64,000 bases of DNA, from positions 3,744,001-3,808,000 of the forward strand of contig NZ_CP051428.1 of assembly GCF_012676905.1 (NCBI RefSeq), in the 5' to 3' direction. The stretch comes from Paenibacillus albicereus (lineage in GTDB: Bacteria; Bacillota; Bacilli; Paenibacillales; Paenibacillaceae). Made by a program: the position numbers and the translations under genes. Numbering within the stretch: the first letter of the stretch is position 1; each line of letters opens with the position of its first letter. The notes under the pieces were generated by a model, which was not told where the DNA came from, did no database searches, and saw only the letters and a list, made by a program, of their open reading frames with translations. Below, one piece after another: positions 45,211 to 51,994 of this stretch.

Positions 45211-45299
45211 GCCAGCCCCTCCTTTCTTTTCTTGCTTCCCGCCGTTTTCAGATCGGCCCGAACGTCGATGCTCTCGGCCTCTGTTCGTGCAGGCGGGCA

Positions 45300-45355
45300 C
45301 AGGAACGACAAAAGCCGCCCGGTTAGGGGCGGCTCGTCTCTTGTCATCGTTCCTG
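45300..45355 (-). terminator. Hairpin in the leader of the tail operon
   Basis: On the minus strand AGCCGCC...GGCGGCT is followed by TTTTG, a terminator-like structure, within a larger outer inverted repeat AGGAACGA/TCGTTCCT. It lies between the probable late promoter and the first tail gene, so it may attenuate or be read through. Confidence 0.6.
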
Positions 45356-45356
45356 A

Positions 45357-45440
45357 TACTAGCATCTTACCACGGCCAAAACGGCCTCAGCGGCTCAACT
45401 GCGTCTCATGCGCGTCTCGACTCCGTCTCATTGGAGTCTC
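45357..45440 (-). promoter_or_regulatory. Probable late promoter with four phased GAGAC boxes
   Basis: On the minus strand GAGAC occurs at 45436-45440, 45425-45429, 45414-45418 and 45403-45407, exactly 11 bases apart. About 45 bases downstream is GCTAGTATC, a possible -10, without a clear -35. The arrangement looks like an activator array on one face of the helix, upstream of the tail operon. The activator encoded just upstream is the obvious candidate. Confidence 0.6.
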
Positions 45441-45499
45441 ACCGGGGCGAAGGCTGTCTCCACGCGGCGTTTCGGCGCATCGTTTCCGCACATGAAAAA

Positions 45500-45524
45500 G
45501 ACGGAGCGCTTTTGGCGCTCCGTC
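45500..45524. terminator. Bidirectional terminator after the activator gene
   Basis: A perfect 10-bp stem GACGGAGCGC/GCGCTCCGTC with AAAAA before and TTTTT after it. On the minus strand it terminates the activator transcript and so insulates the late promoter downstream. Confidence 0.88.
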
Positions 45525-45567
45525 CTTTTTACAAATCCTATGCTGCCGCCGCTCAGCGGTAGTCTTT

Positions 45568-46269
45568 TCAATCCCGCTGCCATTCCCGAATCCGCAGGAA
45601 CAGCCGGGCCGCCTGCGGCTTCCAGCGGAAGAACGTCGGGCGGGAGATGCAAAGCTCCATCGCGCAAGCCTCGGCCGTCCGCTTCTCGACGTAATACAGC
45701 CGGATCAGGCTGCCGTACCCTTCCTGCTGCTCCTCCGCGAGCCGCATCGTCTCATCCAGCTGCTCCAGCTCGGCCTGCAGCCGCTGCAGCTTCGCCATCC
45801 GCTCCAGCACCGCGTCATAATCGCCGATCCGCCCTGCGCGAGCCTCGATCACCTTCTCCAGCTTGCCCCTCAGCTCCCTCAGCAGCCGGTCGTCCTCCAA
45901 GTCATGCCCTCTTGTCGGGATCGCCGCCAGCTGCGCTTTCGTGCCGAGCGGATGCTTGTCCGGTTCGAGGTACGCATGAGCGACCGTCTCCAGCTTCTGC
46001 TCGCGAGCGCTCAGGTACATATAGGAAGGCATCCCTTTCAGACGGCGGTGCAGGTCCTGCAGCTGGTCCTCCTGATTGAGGCGGCTGACGGTCATCCCGG
46101 CTCCGATCGAATAACTGCCGAGCACCTTGATCTGCATCTTCAGTTCGCGCCAGCGGCGGCATTCGTCGCGGACCAGGCTTTCTACCTGCCGATTGTCCAG
46201 CTCATCCAGCAGCTCGTCCAGCGGCTTCCGCTCCAGCACCGCCGCTGCGCGATTGTCGAGTCGTTCCAT
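45568..46269 (-). CDS. Late transcription activator (Xpf-like, sigma region-4-like HTH)
   Basis: The start is the ATG at 46269 (AAAGGAGCTTGAGCAGG upstream), giving 233 residues. The N-terminal 170 residues are helical and coiled-coil-like; the C-terminal 60 (GYGSLIRLYYVEKRTAEACA then ISRPTFFRWKPQAARLF) form a sigma-factor-type helix-turn-helix. This is the layout of phage late regulators such as Xpf of PBSX. The gene is divergent from the repressor, and a perfect 8+3+8 operator lies 24 bases upstream of its start codon. Confidence 0.75.
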   Translation of the reverse strand: MERLDNRAAAVLERKPLDELLDELDNRQVESLVRDECRRWRELKMQIKVLGSYSIGAGMTVSRLNQEDQLQDLHRRLKGMPSYMYLSAREQKLETVAHAYLEPDKHPLGTKAQLAAIPTRGHDLEDDRLLRELRGKLEKVIEARAGRIGDYDAVLERMAKLQRLQAELEQLDETMRLAEEQQEGYGSLIRLYYVEKRTAEACAMELCISRPTFFRWKPQAARLFLRIREWQRD

Positions 46270-46292
46270 CCTGCTCAAGCTCCTTTCCAGCG

Positions 46293-46311
46293 ACTCAAAT
46301 TTAATTTGAGT
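46293..46311. promoter_or_regulatory. Operator 1 of the tail-cluster switch
   Basis: ACTCAAATTTAATTTGAGT is a perfect palindrome (8+3+8). It lies just upstream of the activator ribosome binding site and shares its arms with operator 2. Confidence 0.8.
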
Positions 46312-46345
46312 TGAAGACAGTCTATTTCCATATTTCAACTGCTTG

Positions 46346-46374
46346 TTGTCGAGAATGCTATTTCAAGGTATAAT
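46346..46374 (+). promoter_or_regulatory. Promoter of the tail-cluster repressor
   Basis: TTGTCG (46346-46351) and a perfect TATAAT (46369-46374) are spaced by 17 bases. Transcription would start near 46381 and cross operator 2 before the repressor gene. Confidence 0.82.
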
Positions 46375-46427
46375 GCTTCCATAAAGACCAATATGCTTTG
46401 AGTGTCTTGGCGGAATACAAGCATAAC

Positions 46428-46446
46428 ACTCAAATCATATTTGAGC
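46428..46446. promoter_or_regulatory. Operator 2 of the tail-cluster switch
   Basis: CTCAAAT-CAT-ATTTGAG is a palindrome with the same arms as operator 1. It lies between the repressor promoter and its ribosome binding site, consistent with autorepression. Confidence 0.78.
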
Positions 46447-46479
46447 AAGAGGCAGATGGAAAAGGGAGGAAAGACCGTC

Positions 46480-46833
46480 ATGTCGCTCGGCAAACGAATA
46501 CGGGAATACCGGGTCAAACGAGGCTTGACTCAAATGCAGCTCGCGTCGAAGCTCCAGATGTCGGAAGCGAACATATCCAGCTACGAACGGGACAAGAGCG
46601 CCCCGCCGAGCGACAAGCTCAGCCAGCTGGCGGAGCTGCTCGGCGTCTCCTCGGACTATCTGCTCGCCGGCTCCGTGGCCGCCTCCCCCAGCCTTCAGGA
46701 GCTGGAGCTGGAGCTGTCGGAGGAGCAGATCCTGACGCTTGCCGCGCACCGGATCGGTCATGAAGGGCCGCTGACCGGCCAGGAGCTGGAGCAGATCAAG
46801 CTCGCGCTGCGCATCGCCTTGGCCAAGCCGTAA
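46480..46833 (+). CDS. XRE-family repressor of the tail cluster (Xre-like)
   Basis: The start is the ATG at 46480 (AAGGGAGGAAAGACCGTC upstream), giving 117 residues. An XRE helix-turn-helix occupies residues 5-60 (TQMQLASKLQMSEANISSYE); the acidic helical C-terminal part probably dimerises. There is no S24 domain, so induction must come from another factor, most simply the ImmA-like peptidase encoded next, as in PBSX-type and ICEBs1-type systems. Confidence 0.9.
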   Translation: MSLGKRIREYRVKRGLTQMQLASKLQMSEANISSYERDKSAPPSDKLSQLAELLGVSSDYLLAGSVAASPSLQELELELSEEQILTLAAHRIGHEGPLTGQELEQIKLALRIALAKP

Positions 46834-46867
46834 CGAACGACACGAGGACCCGTTTAGGAGAGAGGTT

Positions 46868-47341
46868 ATGTCCAAATATGAACGCCTGCTGAAGCAGACG
46901 CCCATCCTACTTCGCGAGGACGCCGACTTGCCTGAACCGATCAAGGGGCTGTACATGGAAACGCGCGCCGTGCAGGCGATCCTGCTCAGCCGCAGCCTGC
47001 GCACGTCGGCCGACAAGGCGTGCATCCTGGCGGAGGAGCTCGGGCACTACCATACGACCGCGGGCGACATCACCGACCAGTCCGTCATCGCCAACCGCAA
47101 GCAGGAGAAGCTCGCTCGCAACTGGGGCTACGAGAAGCTCGTTCCGCTGTCGGAGCTGATCGGCGCCTATCTCGCCGGCTGCCGCAACGCCTTCGAGATC
47201 GCCGACTACCTGGAGGTGACCGAGGCGTTCCTGCAGGAGTCGATCGTCCACTACCAGGAGAAGTACGGCCAGATGGTCGTGCTCGACCGGTTCACGCTTT
47301 ATTTCGATCCGCTCGGCGTCGTGGAGATGTTCGAGCGCTGA
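46868..47341 (+). CDS. ImmA/IrrE-type metallopeptidase (probable anti-repressor)
   Basis: A 157-residue protein starting behind AGGAGAGAGGTT. It has the motif CILAEELGHYHTT, the ImmA form of the zinc peptidase active site, and a downstream NRKQEKLARNWGYEKL segment typical of ImmA partners of phage repressors. ImmA enzymes cleave their cognate XRE repressor after DNA damage. It follows the repressor gene by 34 bases and is ended by a strong terminator. Confidence 0.85.
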   Translation: MSKYERLLKQTPILLREDADLPEPIKGLYMETRAVQAILLSRSLRTSADKACILAEELGHYHTTAGDITDQSVIANRKQEKLARNWGYEKLVPLSELIGAYLAGCRNAFEIADYLEVTEAFLQESIVHYQEKYGQMVVLDRFTLYFDPLGVVEMFER

Positions 47342-47357
47342 TGTCAGCTTGAGAGTG

Positions 47358-47399
47358 AAATTCCCGAGAATCTTCAGACAGATTCTCGGGAATTTTTTT
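47358..47399 (+). terminator. Strong terminator after the ImmA-like gene
   Basis: A perfect 16-bp stem (AAATTCCCGAGAATCT and its complement, loop TCAGAC) followed by a run of seven T residues. Confidence 0.95.
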
Positions 47400-47534
47400 A
47401 CATACTTATCTAGTTGCAGTCAAATAGAGAATCGTTCCGTTCAACTTACGCAGGACCAAGTCGGCAAAACGTCGTCGTCCACCTCTTCGTCAAAAAGACC
47501 CGAGATCGTCCGGAAGCATATCTAAGGCTAAACC

Positions 47535-47891
47535 CTATTCCTTTACAAAAACACCGTTCGCCAAGTTTAACACTTTTGTATGGGCATGAATGCTTTCTTC
47601 GCTTTCAGCTATTTCGGTTGAGGAAAAGGCGGAAAGGTCCTTTTCCTTATCCACTCGTTTGAACGTGCCAAAAGGATCGACAATCATTCCAACCGTATCT
47701 TCGAGTACTTTTAGTTGTTCCGGGGAAGCTTTCTGTTGCACGGTGACATTAAAATTGGCTCCGATGTCTGCCCTGGGATTCTTGTTTTTATCGTCTTCTC
47801 CATTTGCAAAAATAGAGGCCCCGCCAACCAACAAGCATATGCCAAGAGCTGTTGCAGGGACGATCTTGAAAATCCTTTTTATTGTTTTCAC
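47535..47891 (-). CDS. Small secreted protein, unknown
   Basis: A 118-residue protein with an N-terminal signal peptide (basic MKTIKRIFKI, hydrophobic core ALGICLLVGGASIFA) and a mature part of about 90 charged, mostly polar residues. The ribosome binding site AGGAAGGAGGTGAAAACA is strong. The DNA is lower in GC than the core genome. No family recognised. It is convergent with the ImmA-like gene. Confidence 0.65.
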   Translation of the reverse strand: MKTIKRIFKIVPATALGICLLVGGASIFANGEDDKNKNPRADIGANFNVTVQQKASPEQLKVLEDTVGMIVDPFGTFKRVDKEKDLSAFSSTEIAESEESIHAHTKVLNLANGVFVKE

Positions 47892-48046
47892 CTCCTTCCT
47901 AAAGGAAATAGCAGATTAACCACAAACTCATTTACATCCCTTGGAATTTATCCAAGCATCGGTGCTTAATAGACGTTTTAGGCAAAGATTTTGCTTTACA
48001 GCAAGTAAATGGATGAAGAACCGGCCGATGTGGAAGCCGACGCAAA

Positions 48047-48105
48047 TAAAAAAACGTATCCGAGCGCCTTAGCCACGCAAGCGTGGAAGGTCACTCTGGA
48101 TACGT
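48047..48105 (-). terminator. Long structured terminator, probably the original suf operon terminator
   Basis: On the minus strand ACGTATCC (48105-48098) pairs with GGATACGT (48061-48054), with inner pairing GAG/CTC, CCTT/AAGG and CCACGC/GCGTGG, followed by seven T residues. It lies about 120 bases beyond the left copy of the sufB 3' end repeat, where the suf operon terminator would have been before the element inserted. It might also be a short noncoding RNA. Confidence 0.65.
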
Positions 48106-48261
48106 ATGGAACGTTCCGCATTAGATGAGGAACAAAGCTCCAACATCATTGCGGAACGGTCTTTCATTCGTGGGCAAATTGCGGGCAACGGATTGCTTGC
48201 TGCCGAAAAAACCGGCAAACCAAGCTTACCCGATCGAACCTTCCATCTCGACATGAACTAG
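48106..48261 (+). CDS. Short ORF spanning the left att repeat, doubtful
   Basis: A 51-codon frame begins at an ATG at 48106 and ends after the att repeat. It has only a distant GGAAGG as a ribosome binding site and no recognisable homology. The region may be non-coding. Confidence 0.2.
   Translation: MERSALDEEQSSNIIAERSFIRGQIAGNGLLAAEKTGKPSLPDRTFHLDMN
48224..48246. repeat. Left att direct repeat (copy of the sufB 3' end)
   Basis: Twenty-three bases identical to 51972-51994. On the minus strand it encodes Met-Glu-Gly-Ser-Ile-Gly-stop, the C-terminus of SufB, without the rest of the gene. Confidence 0.88.
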
Positions 48262-48403
48262 GCGTAACGAAGTAAGAAAGACGCAAGAATCGCGATTTTT
48301 GCCGTAATACGCACTAGAAATTGCAGTTCTTGCGCTGTTCTTCGCATAAAACGGTATCATTCGTGGTATCAGTGAATTCTCAAATTAAATACTGGGGGTG
48401 AAG

Positions 48404-48553
48404 ATGTTGGGAAGAGAGAAACTGGAGGATTATGAGCGGGAATTTCTAAAGCTTGTGGCTAAAGGCATGAAGATATTACACAAAAAAAAGAGCGGAAAGC
48501 CTATACAGCCCCCGCCCCAATTAAACAATACATTAAAAAATTCCTCCGATTAA
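48404..48553 (+). CDS. Small basic protein, 49 residues
   Basis: An ATG at 48404 behind GGGGGTGAAG opens a 49-codon frame (MLGREKLEDYEREFLKLV, then KKKSGKPIQPPPQL). A hairpin CAGGC/GCCTG with a T-run (48592-48615) follows. The strong ribosome binding site supports expression. No family recognised; it is the leftmost gene of the element. Confidence 0.5.
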   Translation: MLGREKLEDYEREFLKLVAKGMKILHKKKSGKPIQPPPQLNNTLKNSSD

Positions 48554-49257
48554 TAAAACCGGCAGGCTTTAATCTTGTAATAAACCCATGTCAGGCCCCG
48601 CGCCTGGCTCTTTTTACGTCCGCCAGCTCCCTCGCCAGTACCCGCTCCAGCAGCAACGTGCGCGGAGCACGCGCCCCGGTCGTAACCCCTGCAGCCGTCC
48701 CTCGGCGATCGCCCAAATCTTCATGTCGCGCTTGCTGATCGCACCTGGCGCGTCCTAGTAGATGACAGCGACACCGAGCAACATTCGTTCCCCTCATTTT
48801 TTGACCGCTTAAGACTTATCATCTAATTAAACTGAGTTCAATTAGGTATTATATTTGATATTATGGATATTTTAAGGCGCACGTCATAATTAGCTTTAAG
48901 CACTTTGTAATAGTGCTTGCTGCGCTTAATGCTTGCACTCAGATTAGAAGGTTTAATAGATGTTTTTCTCAATCTCCTATGACGACAACCTTCAGGCCTA
49001 TTATCCTAGGGCTTAGAGATTTCCTCATTAATATAGGATAAAATAGCATTAGCTAAGGTTAAATTTTTCTTTAAGAATAACATTTGAATAATTGTCGCAA
49101 CTTGTATTGCTATATTGCAATACAACTACTCTTGATTTTTTGGAGGCTTAAATGGTAAAAAATAAACTGAACTAAAATGTATTGTAATTTCTACCATCGC
49201 ATTTGTTTCCTTAACTGTAATTTATTACATACAAAAAGAAGAAAAACGAATTTAGAA
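48554..49257. other. Gene-poor stretch within the element
   Basis: The first part (48591-48790) is GC-rich on the minus strand and contains what looks like a broken phage ORF: a frame with DAPGAISKRDMKIWAIAEG, with a stop upstream and a frame change downstream. The rest (48800-49250) is AT-rich and largely non-coding. At 49153 GGAGGCTTAA precedes an ATG, and a frameshift would join it to a membrane-helix-like frame (CIVISTIAFVSLTVIYYI); this is probably a dead small membrane protein gene. Confidence 0.5.
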
Positions 49258-49356
49258 TCACATTTTAAAGGAACTATTGGACATACCTTGTTCAAGCTTA
49301 CGGAGATTGCGCGTCATGCGGTCCTGCAGCGCAAACATCGTTGTCAGCTTCGACAT
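49258..49356 (-). pseudogene. N-terminal fragment of a second tape measure gene
   Basis: An ATG at 49356 with GGAGGAACCCAC upstream opens 32 codons beginning MSKLTTMFALQDRMTRNLRK, a typical tape measure N-terminus. The frame runs into AT-rich unrelated DNA and stops. It lies downstream of the remnant chaperone on the same strand, as expected for a tail cluster. Confidence 0.6.
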
Positions 49357-49392
49357 GTGGGTTCCTCCTTTCAGGCTATACAAAATGACCCC

Positions 49393-50220
49393 TCACGGAG
49401 TCATGGATAGAAATGCGTCTTGATATAGCTCTTCTTTTTCCGAATCGTGGATCCACACAACCAAGTACCCCTTTTGAAGGATTAAATCTGCGTATTCACC
49501 TGACCCTAATTCTTTTTCTAGCCGCTCCTTGCACTCTCTTGCTTGTTCTTCATTTTCAAATTCGGCAAGCTCAGCACCATCGATATTTGCAAAGAACTGC
49601 AACCCATTACCATAGAGACTTTGATGCTCAGCGGCGCTCTTTTCTCTTACGCCCCCGAATTCTACTTGTATCTCATCAAGTTTCTCGGCGAATTCCCTGA
49701 TTGTTATCCCTTCTCTATCCGGAGAAACATTAGGAATGAAGAAACTATCGACCACAAGGCTTACGCTCGGGTAGGATGTAGCTTGCTCGGCGTCAAGAAA
49801 GGAAGCTGCACCTGTAGACCCCACAAAGTATCCATATTTGCTATTCCTTTTTTTATCAATAACATGAACTCTAATGCCGTCATGGTTTTTATAATTGTCC
49901 TGAAGATAACGCGCAATCGCCGCGTCCATTTTAATTAAATCGGTTACAAGCAATTTGGCATATCTTATTTTTATCGTTCCAAAATTCTTGTCGTTTTCAC
50001 TTATTACCTCATCATAAATAACATCTTCATGGGGAATTTTTAGCTGTTCAAATACCCAATTTTCCTTGTTTGTTTGAACTGTCGAAGCCGGCGAGGCCGG
50101 CGAGGCCGGCGAGGCGCTGGCAGCCACCTCCTTCGCCGGAGCGTCTTCCCCAGCGGAACAAGCGCTAATGATCAGCGTGAGCAGCACGGGCAGCCATGCC
50201 CATTTCAAAAATCGCGTCAA
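49393..50220 (-). CDS. Lipoprotein of unknown function (probable phage moron)
   Basis: The best start is a TTG at 50220 with GGGAGGG eight bases upstream, giving 275 residues; the frame is open to 50283. A lipoprotein signal is clear (MTRFLKWAWLPVLLTLIISACSAGE, lipobox ISAC). A linker of SPASPASPAS repeats, encoded by a repeated 9-mer, precedes an alpha/beta domain with no recognised relatives. The gene stands between a chaperone remnant and a tape measure fragment and has a lower GC content, so it looks like a cargo gene carried in a tail operon. Such lipoproteins often alter surface susceptibility to phages, but that is not shown here. Confidence 0.7.
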   Translation of the reverse strand: MTRFLKWAWLPVLLTLIISACSAGEDAPAKEVAASASPASPASPASTVQTNKENWVFEQLKIPHEDVIYDEVISENDKNFGTIKIRYAKLLVTDLIKMDAAIARYLQDNYKNHDGIRVHVIDKKRNSKYGYFVGSTGAASFLDAEQATSYPSVSLVVDSFFIPNVSPDREGITIREFAEKLDEIQVEFGGVREKSAAEHQSLYGNGLQFFANIDGAELAEFENEEQARECKERLEKELGSGEYADLILQKGYLVVWIHDSEKEELYQDAFLSMTP

Positions 50221-50260
50221 TATGTATCCCTCCCAAACAAAGGATACGATGTCAGCCCGT

Positions 50261-50875
50261 CTACGGCAACAAGTTTTCGACATTATTTTCCTTTGGGGGC
50301 GGGTTATCCTTCACCCACTGCTCGATGGAGCCGTAGATAAACGCCCGGTGATGCGGATCCATCCCCCACAGGTCCTGCGGCAGAATGCGCAGCTTATGCA
50401 GGGCAAAGTGAGCCATGACGGCATCCCGCTCACCGGACTTAATTAGTTTTTTTGCGTCTTCGACCAGGTCCTCATCTTGCTCGCCGTAGCCGTTGATGCG
50501 GCTGGCCGTCGAAATCCACTCCAGGTACTCGCCGCCTACGGACAACACCGCTCGCGCCGCGTCCGCCGGATCCACGACGCCGTAGGATTACAGCAGTTCC
50601 GGCGATCGGAAGTCCGGGTAGACGGTCGACTCGAGTGCGATGCGCAAGCCCAGGCGCTTCGCGTCGAAGACCTCGTCGACGACCTTGCCCTTTCTGCTCA
50701 CCTTGCGCGTGCAGTCCTCCTGCAGCTCCTCGATTCGCTTTGGCGGCAGGCTGGTGAAAACGAACGGGATCGGCTCGCCCTTGTCATCGAGAAAGCGCTT
50801 CGTGATGGCGACTTCCTCCTGAATTGCCTCGTGCGTCACCTTGCCCTTCATGAAAAACGCCATGTTCTTCGTCAT
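50261..50875 (-). pseudogene. Second XkdN-like tail chaperone with an in-frame stop
   Basis: One frame from the ATG at 50875 (GGAGGAAAAGC upstream) to a TAG at 50261 is broken by a TAA at 50588-50590, inside the conserved segment that reads ELL-stop-SYGVVDPADAA (compare ELQQSYGVRGAA in the intact gene). Downstream it continues through A7 (GCAAAAAAACTA) straight into the part corresponding to the -1 extension (MAHFALHKLRILPQDLWGMD). The extra A fuses the two frames that are separate in the 41.6-42.2 kb chaperone. Confidence 0.75.
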
Positions 50876-50939
50876 GCTTTTCCTCCTGGAAGCCCCACAT
50901 CGTGGGGCTAGTTATTTGGGTTTGTCGTTACGGAGTCGT

Positions 50940-51347
50940 CTACGCGGGCGGAGTCGGCGGAGTCGTGGCCGTGCCGCCGAGCACCGGCTTGGTAAACTGC
51001 TCCGTCAGGTCGACGTCATCAAACGTAAAGGAGACCTCTCTTCTAGCGCCTCGGACTCAGTATCGAGGGACGCCATGACGACGCTGTCGAGGTTGACGCC
51101 GCGCAGGATGACCATCTGCTTTCCTATTGACGAGGACGGATCCTGGTTGGTCACCTGAATCCAGAAATAGGTATCCTTGCCGTTCTTGATGTAGTCGTAC
51201 ATCAACTGACGAAAGCGGGACGTGACGTAGTAGATCGTCATCGTGCCGGTGCCCGTCCAGCCCGTCGCCTTGTGCTGCATGCCGCGGCGGCCGAGCGTCC
51301 GGATCTCCGCCTTCTGCTTCTCGGCGGTCGCCTCGAGGGAGCGGATG
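50940..51347 (-). pseudogene. Second XkdM-like tail tube gene, truncated and frameshifted
   Basis: The reading frame matches XkdM from about its residue 30 (YIRSLEATAEKQKAEIRTLG; GWTGTGTMTIYYVTSRFRQL) but has no start: it is joined to integrase DNA at about 51350. A small indel near 51045 shifts the frame before the conserved end, which is found in another frame (VSFTFDDVDLTEQF) up to a TAG at 50940. Confidence 0.8.
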
Positions 51348-51352
51348 TAATT

Positions 51353-51905
51353 TTATTAAGCGAGATGATTTTGATCGACGTGCCCAGCAACTTGAGCACT
51401 TACACTACAAAGAGCTAGCGCAGTTGCTTTTTTACACCGGCTTACGCATCGGTGAAGCTCTCGGACTTAACTGGAATGATATCGATCTTGAAGTCAATCA
51501 ACTTCGTGTGAACAAAACGCTAGACATCACAACACGGGAAACGACTACGACAAAAACGGCCGGAAGTGTGGGCTATAATCCATTCCCGACTTTCATAAGC
51601 AAGGCGCTTGCGGCAATAAAAAAGAATCCGCAGAAAAGTTCTACGGATTCAACGAAAGTTACTATGTTTTCGGAGGTGCCAATCCCTACCATTATTCGCA
51701 TTTTAGCAAAAAGTACAAACTGGTATTTCCCGAGCTCCGAATACACGATTTAAGACATATTTACGCGTCTCATCTCATTAACAAAGGAAAGGATATCTAC
51801 CTGGTTAAAGAGCTGATGCGCCACGATGATATCAAGCAAACGGCCAACACCTACGGTCATTTATACACCGAACGCAAGCACCAGGCAATGGACGCTTTTG
51901 ACTGA
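51353..51905 (+). pseudogene. Tyrosine recombinase (integrase), N-terminally truncated and frameshifted
   Basis: From about 51353 a frame without start codon reads the catalytic core (ELAQLLFYTGLRIGEALGLN with the first catalytic Arg; DIDLEVNQLRVNKTLD). An indel in an A-run near 51617 shifts the frame; the second half ([35 protein letters not shown] with the HxxR, then [16 protein letters not shown] with the Tyr) ends at a TGA at 51905, 66 bases before the right att repeat. It was probably the integrase of the element and is now inactive. Confidence 0.88.
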
Positions 51906-51971
51906 ACGGTATCACCACGGTATCAGAGCCCCGAAAAACTCCCTGAAATCCCTTTAATTACGCCCCTTACT

Positions 51972-51994
51972 GCTTACCCGATCGAACCTTCCAT
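51972..51994. repeat. Right att direct repeat (sufB 3' end)
   Basis: The partner of the 48224-48246 repeat. It forms the functional end of sufB, so integration did not truncate the gene. Confidence 0.88.

Larger units (their letters stand above)
31287..47341. other. PBSX-like contractile tail gene cluster (putative tailocin)
   Basis: Gene order on the minus strand is gp10-like, terminator-like, small protein, sheath, tube, chaperone, tape measure, LysM protein, XkdQ, XkdR, XkdS, XkdT, XkdU, accessory protein, fibre, small protein, XhlA, holin, amidase. Upstream lie an activator and, divergent from it, a repressor and ImmA-like gene. Terminase, portal, protease and capsid genes are absent, and no integrase lies next to it. 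This is the content of a phage-tail-like bacteriocin, or of a PBSX-like element reduced to its tail and lysis modules. Confidence 0.8.
48224..51994. mobile_element. Degraded integrative element at the 3' end of sufB
   Basis: A 23-bp sequence beginning GCTTACCCGATCGAACCTTC occurs at 48224-48246 and at 51972-51994; the right copy contains the sufB stop codon. Next to each copy, on the inner side, are paired GGTATCA motifs (48351-48372 and 51906-51926) that look like integrase arm sites. A broken tyrosine integrase lies at the right end. Inside are remnants of a second contractile tail cluster, a lipoprotein gene and small ORFs, in DNA of mixed and partly low GC. Confidence 0.85.

Noticed and set aside
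45403-45440. TRAP-type RNA-binding triplet repeat
   Set aside because: TRAP sites are GAG/UAG triplets spaced by two or three bases; here the unit is GAGAC at an exact 11-bp period, which better fits DNA binding.
48069-48254. A 61-codon minus-strand frame starting in the left att repeat
   Set aside because: No ribosome binding site; it is in a different frame from the SufB end and runs through the terminator hairpin.
49177-49410. A 77-codon plus-strand frame in the AT-rich part of the element
   Set aside because: It runs antisense through the tape measure fragment and its ribosome binding site and has no own ribosome binding site.
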